This document shows positions 43,033 through 53,300 of a stretch of 64,000 nucleotides of DNA, piece by piece. The translations under genes and the position numbers were made by a program. The stretch is from contig CANNCQ010000004.1 of the NCBI GenBank assembly GCA_947503135.1, positions 62,001-126,000 on the forward strand. The letters run 5' to 3'. Positions within the stretch are counted from its first letter, which is position 1, and each line of letters begins with the position of its first letter. Origin of the DNA: an uncultured Aquimarina sp. (GTDB taxonomy: Bacteria; Bacteroidota; Bacteroidia; Flavobacteriales; Flavobacteriaceae). Under the pieces are notes generated by a model. It had not been told where the DNA came from. It was given only the letters and a program-made list of their open reading frames with translations, and searched no databases.

Positions 43033-43620
43033 ATGAAGCAACTACTAGTATTAGCTATAATTTCCTTTTCTTTTTTAACTAGTTATTCGCAAGAATCAAC
43101 AGAACAAACAATTGATACTCCTAAAAGTATTAAAGCGCAGTTTGAGTTTATTTATGGAAAATCGGGTAATTATACTCAGTATAAAGTAGTAAAACAAGAA
43201 TGGTTTACTAAACTAAAAAAACAAACTTTAGATTCTTTAAAAAATATTGAAGACGAATTAAAGAAAGCTGAATTAAAAATATCTGAACAACAGTTAGTAA
43301 TTCAAAAAAGTGAAAAAAAATTACAACAAGTAAACGAAGAATTAGTTACAATTACTGGTGAAAAAGACTCGATGCCTTTTTTAGGCATCAATACCACCAA
43401 AAAATCATTTTCAACTATATTTTGGGTTATTGTTGCTTTACTACTAAGTCTTCTTGGTTTTTTTATTTTTAAATATAATAGAAGCAATACTATTACCAAT
43501 GAAGCTCAAAGTAATTTAAAAGACTTAGAAATTGAATTTGAAGATCATCGAAGAAGAGCTCTAGAACGTGAACAAAAAGTGATGCGCAAATTACAAGACG
43601 AATTAAATAAGAAGAAATAG
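43033..43620 (+). CDS. Exported coiled-coil membrane protein of unknown function
   Basis: 195 aa. Signal peptide residues 1-19 (FLTSYSQ boundary), then a periplasmic part with a coiled coil at ~65-110 (DELKKAELKISEQQLVIQK), a membrane helix at ~125-145 (FWVIVALLLSLLGFFIF) and a charged cytosolic tail (EFEDHRRRALEREQKV). Widespread in flavobacteria, as I recall, where it is sometimes mislabelled a tRNA methyltransferase; no methyltransferase motif is present. It ends 18 bp before the convergent ABC ATPase gene. Confidence 0.75.
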   Translation: MKQLLVLAIISFSFLTSYSQESTEQTIDTPKSIKAQFEFIYGKSGNYTQYKVVKQEWFTKLKKQTLDSLKNIEDELKKAELKISEQQLVIQKSEKKLQQVNEELVTITGEKDSMPFLGINTTKKSFSTIFWVIVALLLSLLGFFIFKYNRSNTITNEAQSNLKDLEIEFEDHRRRALEREQKVMRKLQDELNKKK

Positions 43621-43637
43621 CCACTTGCTATTTCTTC

Positions 43638-44378
43638 TTATTTCTGAATACTTACTTTATAGTTAATACCGTAGGTTTTAGTTAAATTATCATCATTAAA
43701 AATATCTTTAACCGGACCTGTGGCTATTTTTTTAACATTCAAAAAAGTTACCCAATCAAAATATTCGGGTACTGTTTGAAGGTCATGATGGACTACAATA
43801 ACGGTTTTTCCTTGCTTCCGAAGTTCTTTAAGTAAGTTAATAATTGCTATTTCGGTAGTAGCATCAACCCCTTGAAAAGGTTCATCCATAAAATAAATAG
43901 CAGCATTTTGCACCAAAGCTCGCGCTAAAAAAACGCGCTGTTGTTGCCCTCCTGATAATTGACTTATTTGTCTGCCTTTAAAGGGTAGCATCCCTACTTT
44001 TTCTAAAGCTTCAAGTGCTTGCTTTTTTTGAGTTTGCCCTGGCCTTTTAATCCAACCTAAACTACCGTAAGTTCCCATTAAAACTACATCTAATGCTGTA
44101 GTAGGAAAATCCCAATCCACCGAACCTTTTTGAGGAACATAAGCCACTAAAGAACGTTGCTTTTCGTAAGGCTTACCAAATACGCTAACCTTACCTGCAA
44201 TGGGCTTTATTATTCCTAAAATAGATTTTATTAGGGTTGATTTTCCTGCACCATTAGGACCAACAATCGCCATTAACACACCTTCTGGGATCGCTAAATC
44301 AATATCCCAAAGTACCGGTTTGTAATTGTAGGCAACCGTAAGGTCATCTATTTTAACGGCAAATTTTTCTTCATCCAT
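43638..44378 (-). CDS. Metal-type ABC transporter ATP-binding protein
   Basis: 246 aa ATPase of the ZnuC/MntB type. Walker A is [18 protein letters not shown], the signature [15 protein letters not shown], Walker [14 protein letters not shown], and the His switch is in VIVVHHDLQ. Lower organisms' metal ABC systems need a permease, which would normally sit next to it; here the next gene on the other strand is unrelated and none is in the window. It overlaps the substrate-binding gene by one base (TAATG). Confidence 0.92.
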   Translation of the reverse strand: MDEEKFAVKIDDLTVAYNYKPVLWDIDLAIPEGVLMAIVGPNGAGKSTLIKSILGIIKPIAGKVSVFGKPYEKQRSLVAYVPQKGSVDWDFPTTALDVVLMGTYGSLGWIKRPGQTQKKQALEALEKVGMLPFKGRQISQLSGGQQQRVFLARALVQNAAIYFMDEPFQGVDATTEIAIINLLKELRKQGKTVIVVHHDLQTVPEYFDWVTFLNVKKIATGPVKDIFNDDNLTKTYGINYKVSIQK

Positions 44379-45295
44379 TACTTTAATGCATTAACAATTG
44401 TTGAGATATTATGCTTGTACATACCTATATAACTAGCTTCAGCTGTACCTACACTTCCTAAAGCATCAGAGAATAGCTCTCCTCCTATTTCTACATTATG
44501 TTTTTTTGCCTTTACAGAAGCTTGTAAAGCTTCTATTGTTCGTTTAGGAACTGAACTTTCAACAAATATAGCTTTTACATTTTTTTGAATTATAAAGTTA
44601 GCTAAATTTTGAACATCTTGTACTCCTGCCTCTGTTGCCGTTGAGAGGCCTTGTAAACCAACCACTTCAAAACCATATGCCTTACCAAAATAATTAAAAG
44701 CATCGTGAGCAGTAATTAAAACCCTCTTTTCTTTAGGAAGTTTTTTTACTAGAGCAATATTATCTTGTTTCAATAGTTGTAATTTTTCTACATAGCTTTT
44801 AGAATTAGCCTCGTAGTTCACCTTATTCTTAGCATCAATTCTGCTTAACTCTTTAGTCGCATATTTGGCACATTCAATCCAATAATCAATTTGAAACCAA
44901 ATATGAGGGTCATAATTAGAAGCAAAATTTTCGGAAGCTATTAATTTATCTTTTGTAAGTGAGTTCGATAAAGCTATCGTTTCCTTATTACTGTGTTTCA
45001 TTTTCTCGAAAATATCTTCTAATTTCCCTTCTAAATGTAAACCATTATAAAAAATAACATCAGCTCCAGATAATTTAGATACATCACCTTCACTGGCTTT
45101 ATATAAATGTGGATCTACTCCACTCCCCATTAAACCAGCAACATTAATATGATCCCCACCAATAGCCGTAATCATATCGGTAATCATAGTTGTGGTGGTT
45201 ACCACATTTAATTTACCTGTATTAGTTTGCTGTTTTTGATTGCAACTCAATAAAAGTGAAACCAATATTATTGCTATTAATCTATATTTTTTCAT
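44378..45295 (-). CDS. Metal-binding lipoprotein of a zinc/manganese ABC transporter
   Basis: 305 aa cluster A-I substrate-binding protein (TroA/ZnuA/MntC type), captures Zn or Mn outside the inner membrane. N-terminal lipoprotein signal with Cys at residue 18 (LLSCNQ). Metal ligands expected: His in [17 protein letters not shown], His in [12 protein letters not shown], and Glu/Asp in [11 protein letters not shown] and FSDALGSVG. No His-rich loop typical of ZnuA is present, which leans toward Mn/Fe rather than Zn (inference). Overlaps its neighbours on both sides. Confidence 0.92.
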   Translation of the reverse strand: MKKYRLIAIILVSLLLSCNQKQQTNTGKLNVVTTTTMITDMITAIGGDHINVAGLMGSGVDPHLYKASEGDVSKLSGADVIFYNGLHLEGKLEDIFEKMKHSNKETIALSNSLTKDKLIASENFASNYDPHIWFQIDYWIECAKYATKELSRIDAKNKVNYEANSKSYVEKLQLLKQDNIALVKKLPKEKRVLITAHDAFNYFGKAYGFEVVGLQGLSTATEAGVQDVQNLANFIIQKNVKAIFVESSVPKRTIEALQASVKAKKHNVEIGGELFSDALGSVGTAEASYIGMYKHNISTIVNALK

Positions 45296-45749
45296 GTGCT
45301 TTTAATTCTTTTAATAAATTTAGAATCCCTTTTGATTTTAGTTTTGAAGTTGACCTAAACACCACTTGCTTCTCAGTATTTAAAAACACTAAAGTGGGAT
45401 AGCTTATTTTATGTTTATACCTCCCTAAAAATTCGGCCAGCTCGTGTATTCCTCTTCTTTTACTTTGTTGTTTATATTTGTAAATAGTGTTGTTAAATGA
45501 AATTGCATCTTTTGATTCTGCATCAAAAGAAATAAAATAATAATTATTATTTAATTCATTTACCAATAATTCGTCTGTAAACGTTTTTCTCTTCATAGAA
45601 AGACAACTTTTACACCACTTTGTATTTAAAAATACTATTGTAGGCTTGCTTAATAGTACCGAATCAATTTGTTTAAAGGTTGTTTCATTAAGCTGAGCAA
45701 AACAACTGTAAGAATATAAAAAAAGTGCTATAAACTTTAAACTATTCAC
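45282..45749 (-). CDS. Exported thioredoxin-like protein
   Basis: 155 aa with a short signal peptide (FIALFLYSYSCFAQ) and a thioredoxin fold; the redox motif is WCKSC in NTKWCKSCLSMK. The cis-Pro loop is SYPTLVFLN. It resembles DsbD gamma/thioredoxin-7 proteins. Placed between the TonB receptor and the metal-binding lipoprotein with 5-14 bp spacing or overlap, it may keep a cysteine of the receptor or lipoprotein reduced; this is inference. Start at ATG 45749. Confidence 0.82.
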   Translation of the reverse strand: MNSLKFIALFLYSYSCFAQLNETTFKQIDSVLLSKPTIVFLNTKWCKSCLSMKRKTFTDELLVNELNNNYYFISFDAESKDAISFNNTIYKYKQQSKRRGIHELAEFLGRYKHKISYPTLVFLNTEKQVVFRSTSKLKSKGILNLLKELKAHEKI

Positions 45750-45754
45750 TTATT

Positions 45755-48037
45755 TTAAAAATTATATTTTAAATTAAAAATAATATCTCTTCCCGGATTG
45801 GGAACTACAATATTTGATTCTGCAAAAGAGGTTTTCAAACGTGATAAATGATCGGTGTAAACGATATCAAACACATTTTTAACAGAAGCGCTAAAATTAA
45901 AGCTTTTATAGGATGCATTCAAACCTAAATCAACTAAATGATAGTCATTATTTTTTAATTCTCCATTTGCCACCCTATTTTGCTCAATAAAATTTTGCTG
46001 CTGAAAATAAATGCTATTTAGCTTTAGTTGATTTCCTAAATTAATATTATATGAAATTTTAGTATTGAAATTAACTGGCGGAATAAACGGCAAAGGATTA
46101 CCATCACTATCGTTACCATAAGTTAATGCTGCACCTGTTTGCACTATTAATTTGGGCGCAAAATTAGGTACATAATTTAAGTTAAGTTCCCCCCCAAACA
46201 ACAAAGCATTTTCTTGTAAATATTCGAAAATTGGTAATCTTAAATTAGGATCTACCACTCCTGTAGGGGAAAGAAATATGTAATTATCGATTATGTTTAC
46301 AAATGGATTTACAGTAATATTTAGTCCCTCTGCATTTTTATAATTCAACGCAAAATCAAATTGAGTGGCAGATTCACTCTCTAAAGTTGGATCTCCCCGC
46401 TCTATCTGTCCAGTACCTCCATGCTCTCCATTGGATAATAATTCTGAAGCATTAGGAGCTCTATAGCCTGATGCTATATTAAATCTAAATGAAAAATCAT
46501 TTACATCATATTTTGCACCTATTGAATAATTTAAAGTATTATAAGTTTCATCAAAAGCCGAAAAACTTGTGTTTGCATCAATAACAATACCTTCAGCTTC
46601 CAATCGTTTACTATCAAACCTTAACCCTGCCTGAAATCTAAGGTTACTATGTACTTTATAATTCAATAATCCGTACACACCATTCTCGGCACTTTTACCA
46701 TCAGGAATTAAAAATACAGTACCTCTGTTTTCGGTATCTTGAAATAAACCTTGTGCTCCTGCTGTTAAATCAAACTTATCGGTCTTTACAAGGTCTGATA
46801 TTTTTAAATTATAATTAAATACCTGTAAATACAAATGTAAATCTGGTGTTGTTTCTACATCATTAAACTCTTGCCTATCATTTATCGAATATCCTAACGT
46901 TAATAAGGCATTACTTTCTTTAATGTTAAACTTATTTTCAGAAGATATTATATGCTGAGTGACATCTTGAAATGGTAATACAAAATTTTGAAGGGGCTCG
47001 TCAATTGGAGCTAGTAAATCTAAATTTCTATTTAAATCATCTGTAAAAATTGGATTATCGGAGGGCACTGGAATACCAAAAAAGTTATTTAAATAACTAT
47101 ATGTTAATTTACTTTGATAATTTTCCTTTAATAGTCCTAAACTAATTTTAGCATTACGCTCGTCAAAACGAGTATTAAATACTCGGTCTGCATTAAAATT
47201 AGCATTCTTAGAAATTTTATAATCCCCTGCAGAATTTTGACCTAAAAAAGTATTTACTTTAAAATCACCAAAACCAAGTTTTATCCCTGCACGAGTTTGG
47301 ATATTTTCGGCATTGTTAAAGTATGTAGTTTCCACAACGCCTTTAATTTTTTGTTTTGTAAAGTCTTCATCCACAAAGTAAAGCACTCCCCCAATAGCAT
47401 CAGAACCATAAAGTAACGAGGCAGGTCCCTTAATTACTTCTACACTTTTAATACCATTACTACTAACTCCCAAACCATGCTCGGCTCCCCATTGCTGGTT
47501 TTCTACTCTTGTGCCCTGTGCAAAAGTTACTACCCTATTACTTGTTAATCCTCTAATTACAGGTTTACCAATACTGCTACCCGTACTGTTTTGAGATATT
47601 CCATTAATATTTGCTATACTTTCAGCTAAAGTTGAGGAGGCTTCTTTGTTTATTTCTGAAAGCTTTTTCTTTTCTACATTAACAACTAAATCCTTTTGAA
47701 GTTTAGAGCCTGGCACCGAAATAATAACTTCTTCTAAAGCGTTATTGGAAATAAGATTTATAGCTATAACTAAAGGTTTGTTATTTAAAGTAATTTTTTT
47801 TGAAACCGTTTCTGTTCCAATGTAAGACACCGATATAACATAAGTTCCTTTGGGGATGTCTGTAAAAGTAAATTTTCCGTTTTCGTTAGATGTTGTGGCT
47901 TTATTGAGTTCTTTAATTATTATTTCGGCTCCTAAAACTAACTCATTTTCTAATGTTATACTACCTGTAATTTCTTGATTTTGACCTAACACTACTTGCG
48001 ACAGGACTAATAATAATAAACTTAATTTATTGAACAT
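45755..48037 (-). CDS. TonB-dependent outer-membrane receptor
   Basis: 760 aa. Signal peptide (residues 1-18), then a carboxypeptidase-regulatory-like domain (residues ~20-95: GSITLENELVLGAEIIIKEL), the TonB plug (VIRGLTSNRVVTFAQGTRVENQ) and a barrel ending NPGRDIIFNLKYNF. It resembles siderophore- or cobalamin-like receptors. Its position under a DtxR-type repressor and beside a metal-binding protein suggests uptake of a metal or metal chelate. It overlaps the regulator gene by 11 bp. The substrate is not identifiable from sequence. Confidence 0.93.
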   Translation of the reverse strand: MFNKLSLLLLVLSQVVLGQNQEITGSITLENELVLGAEIIIKELNKATTSNENGKFTFTDIPKGTYVISVSYIGTETVSKKITLNNKPLVIAINLISNNALEEVIISVPGSKLQKDLVVNVEKKKLSEINKEASSTLAESIANINGISQNSTGSSIGKPVIRGLTSNRVVTFAQGTRVENQQWGAEHGLGVSSNGIKSVEVIKGPASLLYGSDAIGGVLYFVDEDFTKQKIKGVVETTYFNNAENIQTRAGIKLGFGDFKVNTFLGQNSAGDYKISKNANFNADRVFNTRFDERNAKISLGLLKENYQSKLTYSYLNNFFGIPVPSDNPIFTDDLNRNLDLLAPIDEPLQNFVLPFQDVTQHIISSENKFNIKESNALLTLGYSINDRQEFNDVETTPDLHLYLQVFNYNLKISDLVKTDKFDLTAGAQGLFQDTENRGTVFLIPDGKSAENGVYGLLNYKVHSNLRFQAGLRFDSKRLEAEGIVIDANTSFSAFDETYNTLNYSIGAKYDVNDFSFRFNIASGYRAPNASELLSNGEHGGTGQIERGDPTLESESATQFDFALNYKNAEGLNITVNPFVNIIDNYIFLSPTGVVDPNLRLPIFEYLQENALLFGGELNLNYVPNFAPKLIVQTGAALTYGNDSDGNPLPFIPPVNFNTKISYNINLGNQLKLNSIYFQQQNFIEQNRVANGELKNNDYHLVDLGLNASYKSFNFSASVKNVFDIVYTDHLSRLKTSFAESNIVVPNPGRDIIFNLKYNF

Positions 48038-48686
48038 TTATTAGCTGTATTAATGATGTAAAATTGTAATTTAATAATAAGGTTACACCGTTTACTTTAA
48101 CCTGAGTCATTTGGGTTTTTTCAAATTGTTTTTCTACCGATATGAGCTCTCCATTTATAAGTTTGTGATCTGCACAGAAATCAAAGAATTCTTTATCATC
48201 ACTTTGCAATCTAGATATCCTATAAGTTTTGTTTATTTCTGCTTTCGATAAGGCTACAGAATCCTTTATTACAGGAAACTTCCCCTCAATATCGGGTATA
48301 GGGTCTCCGTGAGGATCAAAATCGGGGTAACCTAAATATTTATGTATTTTTTCAGCTAAGAAATCGGAAGTTTCATGCTCTAACAATTCTGCTTCTCTAT
48401 GAATTTCATGAAGTGATAAGTCCAATAATTTAAAAAGAAAAGATTCCCAAATACGATGTTTACGAACTACGCGTAAGGCCATTAACTCTCCTTTAGGCGT
48501 GAGTTTTAACTCTTGGTATTTTTCATAATCTAATAAACCTTTAAGGGCTAATTTTTTTGACATATCAGTTGCGCCTGCACTAGTAATGCCTAGTTTTTTC
48601 GCCACTGTACTTGGTTTAGTATCATATTCACTATGTTTACTAAACTGATATATTGCTTTTACAAAATTTTCAATTGCAACTGACAT
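48027..48686 (-). CDS. DtxR/MntR-family metal-dependent repressor
   Basis: 219 aa. Residues 1-70 are a winged helix (STVAKKLGITSAGATDMSKKLALKGLL). The metal and dimer region is next: His77 (VRKHRIWE) and Glu100, Glu103, His104 (EAELLEHETSDFL), where Glu100 replaces the DtxR Cys102, as in MntR. But the MntR Asp8/Glu11 pair is Asn7/Lys10 here, so metal preference is unclear, with Mn2+ or Fe2+ possible. Residues ~145-219 form an SH3-like C-terminal domain (IQLINVQ end). It leads the operon and two palindromes flank its promoter, implying self-repression. Confidence 0.92.
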   Translation of the reverse strand: MSVAIENFVKAIYQFSKHSEYDTKPSTVAKKLGITSAGATDMSKKLALKGLLDYEKYQELKLTPKGELMALRVVRKHRIWESFLFKLLDLSLHEIHREAELLEHETSDFLAEKIHKYLGYPDFDPHGDPIPDIEGKFPVIKDSVALSKAEINKTYRISRLQSDDKEFFDFCADHKLINGELISVEKQFEKTQMTQVKVNGVTLLLNYNFTSLIQLINVQ

Positions 48687-48694
48687 AAATAATA

Positions 48695-48710
48695 TTTAAG
48701 TAAGCTTAAA
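48695..48710. promoter_or_regulatory. Candidate DtxR-type operator 1
   Basis: TTTAAG-TAAG-CTTAAA, a perfect 6-bp inverted repeat with 4-bp spacer, just downstream of the -7 box, between promoter and the ATG of the regulator gene. Confidence 0.55.
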
Positions 48711-48717
48711 AATAATG

Positions 48718-48725
48718 CAAATATA
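48718..48725 (-). promoter_or_regulatory. -7 promoter box of the metal operon
   Basis: The minus strand reads TATATTTG, matching TAnnTTTG, 32 bp upstream of the regulator ATG and between the two palindromes. Confidence 0.6.
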
Positions 48726-48727
48726 AC

Positions 48728-48744
48728 TTAAACATATTGTTTAA
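48728..48744. promoter_or_regulatory. Candidate DtxR-type operator 2
   Basis: TTAAACA-TAT-TGTTTAA, a perfect 7-bp inverted repeat with a 3-bp centre, in the space between the -33 and -7 boxes. A repressor bound here would block RNA polymerase. Confidence 0.55.
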
Positions 48745-48789
48745 TTATATATTTTTAATAAAAGAAACAGGATAATTATATTTTTAAAC

Positions 48790-48826
48790 ACAAAAAAAAC
48801 CTGTAAATAGTAAAATTTACAGGTTT
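48790..48826 (-). terminator. Terminator of the nitrate-assimilation genes
   Basis: AAACCTGTAAAT (48797-48808) pairs perfectly with ATTTACAGGTTT (48815-48826), loop of 6 nt; on the minus strand the stem is followed by a run of eight T. It follows the rubredoxin gene by ~30 bp. Confidence 0.9.
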
Positions 48827-48857
48827 AGTAGGATAAATTTTTGTTGGGGAACAAAAA

Positions 48858-50309
48858 TTATTTTTCTATAAACTCCATTTCTGTTGGCACAAAGTCAGAT
48901 AAACTACTATCACATAAAGCACAACGATAAGTTTCAGGTAAATCTTCATAAAAAGTACCTGCTTCTATGTGTTGTTCTTCATCTCCAACAGACGGATCGT
49001 AAATTGTTTTACAGTTAGCACATTGATATACTTCCAAAACAATTTTCTCTTCTTCAAAACGTAAAGAACCTGGTTTTATTATATCTGTTACTTGAGAATC
49101 TAAATTTTCGAAATACGTTTTTGTAAGTTCCATCAACAAATTAGGTAAATCCATCATATCAACATCCTGAGCATAAACCACATAACTACGTGTGTTAGGG
49201 TTAAAACTTTTTGCATATACAACATTATAAGTTGGTCTAATTACAAATTCTTTATTTTGAATTTCAGGTAGTGGGTTAATTTCAATTACAATTGAGGTAA
49301 AATATTTATTTCTATTTGCCTCGGTAGTCACTCCAAAAGTTAAGCCATAAGTACTAATGTCATTTTGATCGAAATTTAACACTAGGTTTTTCTTTAAGTC
49401 TAAAGCCTGTTGATTGTCTACCGGTAAATGCCAATTTAACTCCAAGGCAGAGTGACGTACATTAATACCGTACTGACCTAATAACTTTTCCAGTAATATT
49501 TTAGAACTTGCTTGAATTCCTTTAACTATAAAAGACTTCCAAGGAGTTAAACAAATTTTACCAATTCTATTATCTACACAAAAAGTACATAAGGCCTTTA
49601 AAAAGTCTATATTATACTTGTTATTTCTCCAATACAATCCCAACCAATATTCATTAGTTCTCATTTTATTCATTCCTTCATAATAAGGGAATGGAGAAAA
49701 ATTCACAGTTAATTTTTTCTTTATTGTTTTACTGTTTAATGAAGTGGTAGCATTTAAAGCTTCAAATAACCCCTCAACCGTTGAAACATTTCGGTAAATA
49801 TCCTCTATCAATTCGCACATATGTGCTATATCCCAAGTATAAATAAGTACTGGGTAATATCCTTGCTCTATCCCTGGTAATTTTGCATATAAAAACCAAT
49901 AATCCTCATGCTCGGAAGCTATAAAATTTAATTCTCCCGAAAATAAAGGAACCATTTGCTGTTTGGGATCTACAATATTAATTTTCAATTTAGGTGCATA
50001 CCTAAACTCTTCCAATATATATAAATATGTGGTTCCACGAAGCCAAACAGTTGATGGAAATATATCGATACTTACATAAGAGCTCATTATATTTTGATGC
50101 TCGGGAAGCGCAAACATATTTGAATTGAAGTTTTGATGTTCTTCGGCAATATCTTTATTATTATTTTTTTCAGGAAATAATATATCTTGACGAGATCCAA
50201 AATGAAGTGAATCTAAACCTATGCTCTCAGCCTTAGTTATTAATTTTAGTAATTCTCCAGGAGATATAATTCCTCCTTTAATTTGAAAGCGTTGCAATTC
50301 TGTTTTCAT
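48858..50309 (-). CDS. Rubredoxin-domain protein beside nitrate reductase
   Basis: 483 aa. The C-terminal ~55 residues form a rubredoxin domain: CANCKTIYD and YRCALCDSSLSDF give the two CxxC iron knuckles. The larger N-terminal part (QRFQIKGGIISPGELLKLI ... SLHFGSRQDILF) resembles the nitrite/sulfite reductase ferredoxin-like half-domain fold, but no siroheme Cys set was found in it. It follows the nitrate reductase by 11 bp and is cotranscribed, so it probably passes electrons to it or to nitrite reductase. Exact role unknown. Confidence 0.8.
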   Translation of the reverse strand: MKTELQRFQIKGGIISPGELLKLITKAESIGLDSLHFGSRQDILFPEKNNNKDIAEEHQNFNSNMFALPEHQNIMSSYVSIDIFPSTVWLRGTTYLYILEEFRYAPKLKINIVDPKQQMVPLFSGELNFIASEHEDYWFLYAKLPGIEQGYYPVLIYTWDIAHMCELIEDIYRNVSTVEGLFEALNATTSLNSKTIKKKLTVNFSPFPYYEGMNKMRTNEYWLGLYWRNNKYNIDFLKALCTFCVDNRIGKICLTPWKSFIVKGIQASSKILLEKLLGQYGINVRHSALELNWHLPVDNQQALDLKKNLVLNFDQNDISTYGLTFGVTTEANRNKYFTSIVIEINPLPEIQNKEFVIRPTYNVVYAKSFNPNTRSYVVYAQDVDMMDLPNLLMELTKTYFENLDSQVTDIIKPGSLRFEEEKIVLEVYQCANCKTIYDPSVGDEEQHIEAGTFYEDLPETYRCALCDSSLSDFVPTEMEFIEK

Positions 50310-50320
50310 AATTATAACTT

Positions 50321-53300
50321 TTAAGCTGGTTGCATTACGTTTTCCATAATTTGTTTTACTTCACTTTTACAACTTCCACAACCTAAACCTGCACCGGTTT
50401 GTTGACAAAGTTTTGCAAAATCATGACAACCATTTTTAATAGCGGCCTCTAAATTTCCTTCACCTACTTGACTACAAGAACACACTAGTTTACCTATAAC
50501 CGGTTCGTCTACTTTACTACTTCTTAATAATTCTTCTCTCTTTTCAGAAAGTTCTATTTTCTCTTCAATTAAGCGTTTAAATTCAGCAAACTCACTTTTA
50601 TCACCCATTAAAATAGCTCCAATAAGCCAATCATTATAAACAATACATTTTTTATAAAAACGCTTGGAAACATCCATTAATAAAATTTCTTGATAAGCAG
50701 GATCATCTTGTGGGTAGTCCAACGTACCAATACTGCAAAGATCTAAATCCTCAAATTTTAGAATGTTCATAAAAACAGATCCTTTATAAATCGCCGAATA
50801 ATCTCCTAAAAGGAATCGGGCAACAATATCTGCTTGTTGTTCAGCTGCAGCTGTAATACCGTACAAACTACCTTCAAAATCGGCAATTTCACCAACGGCA
50901 AAGATATCAGGATCGGAGGTTTGTAAGTAATGATTTACTACAATTCCTCGTTTGCAATTTAAACCTACTTGTTTTGCTAGTTCTATATTAGGAATAGTTC
51001 CTATAGAATATACTACAGCATTACAATTAATTTCTCTTCCTGTTTTTAGAGTAACGGACAAGTTATAATCTGTACTGTTAAAAACAGTATCAACCTCATT
51101 ATTAAAGTAAACTTGAATTCCCCTGTCTCTAACATCGTCGGCTAATAAACGACTAGCTACTACGTCTAATTGACGCTCCATTAAACGGCTACCTCTTTGT
51201 ATAATTGTGATATTAACTCCTATTTTTCTAAGAGAAGCGGCTAGTTCAAGTCCTAACAACCCACCTCCTATAATAACTACATGTTGGTTATCCTGAGGTA
51301 TTTTAGAATCATCTAAGTAATTTTTTAACGCATCCGCATCAGAACGATCTCTCATTGTAAATCGACCCGGTAAATGAATAGGAACTTCTTTAGGTACAAA
51401 AGCTCTACTACCGGTAGCCATTAATACTACATCGTAATTGTGCTTCTCTCCTTTACTATCTATAATATATTTTTCTTCCTTATTAATTTCTTCTGCAGGA
51501 TTACTCGTTTCTAACCTAATATTGAAACGTTCCAACTCGCCTTCTCTTAATTTTTGAAGTTGACCCCATGTCAACTCTTCCGAAACATACTCTGGAAGTA
51601 ATACGCGATTATAAAAAGGATACTCTTCCTTACAAAATACTACGATTTCATCTTCGGTATTATGCTCTCTATAAGTTTGTATGAATCTAAATGCTGCAGT
51701 ACCCGCACCTATAATGCATATTTTTTGCTTTTCCTTTACAAATTTTTCAATTTGTACGGCAGAATATTTAAAGTCTGGTTCCTTAGATATTGGATCTACA
51801 ATACTTGTAGTTAAGTTGTTAACTCTAGCATAATCGTTCCCAAAAATTTTACCCCAATGTATTGGCATAAAAACGACACCTTTATTAATAGTATCGGTCA
51901 CAACAACTTTTACTTGTGTTTTACCTCGCTTACTTGTTACGGTAGCAATATCACCATCTTTCAAGTTTCTAACAAAAGCATCTACCTGATTAAGTTCAAT
52001 ATAAGGATCTTGAATATGAGTTAATAATCGGTTTACCTTGCCTGTTTTGGTGCGTGTATGCCATTGATCTCTAATTCTACCCGAAGTAAGTACTAATGGA
52101 TAATCAGAACTTACTTTTTCGGAATTGACTGCTGTAAATTGAGGAACCATAAATTTGGCTCTTCCATTGTCGGTATAAAATTTATGGTCGGTAAATAATC
52201 TTGGAGTACCTGGATGCCCTGCAACAGGAACGGGCCACTGAAAACTACCTTCCTTTTGTAATCGATCGTAACTTAAGCCTGAAATATCAATGCTGGTACC
52301 TTCCGTCATACGAATATACTCGTGGTAAACTTCAGAAACATGTTCATAATTGAAGCTTTCATATCCCATTTTTTGAGCAAACCTCCAAATAATTTCAGCA
52401 TCGGCAAGTGCTTGCCCCGGTGCATCAGTTACTTTTGATAAATGAGAAATTCTTCGCTCACTATTGGTCATAGTACCTTCCTTTTCTGCCCAAGCAGCTG
52501 CTGGTAGTACTAAATCGGCATATTCTAAGGTTTCAGCATTCGAAGAAATCTCTTGTACTACTACAAATTTCGCCTTCTTTAATGCTTTTTCTACTTTATT
52601 GGAGTTTGGTAGACTTACCAAAGGGTTAGTACAAGCTATCCAAATGGCTTTTAATTCGCCACTCTCCAAAGCGTCTATCATTTGAGTTGCTGTAAATCCG
52701 GGTTTTTCAGAGATTTCTTTTCCTCCCCAAAAATTAGCTACTTCCTTACGGTGTTCTTCATTGCCAAGGTCCTTGTGAACTGCTAATAAATTAGCCATTC
52801 CACCAACTTCTCTACCTCCCATTGCATTGGGCTGCCCTGTTAATGAAAATGGTCCTGAACCTGGTTTACCAATATGTCCTGTCATTAAAGACAAGTTTAA
52901 CAGGGCGTTATTTTTATTTACACCTATAGAGCTTTGGTTTAAACCCATTGCCCAAAGTGTCATAAAACCTTTAGCATTAGAAATCATTTCCGCTGCTTTG
53001 TAAATATCATCAACGGGCACTCCACATTCCTTGGCTGCTTTTTTTATTGATGTTTTTGAAACGGCTTCTTTTACTAAGCTAAAATTATCAGTATGTGATT
53101 CTATAAATTCTTTATCAATTTTCTTTTTATCGATTAATCTTTTGGCAATTGCATTGTATAAAACAACATCGGTACCTGGTATAATTTGCAAATGCAAATC
53201 GGCTAAATCACATGTTTGTGTACGCCTAGGATCTACAACAATTATTTTAGTATCGGGGTGCGTTTCTTTACGTGCTTCAATACGCCTCCATAATATAGGA

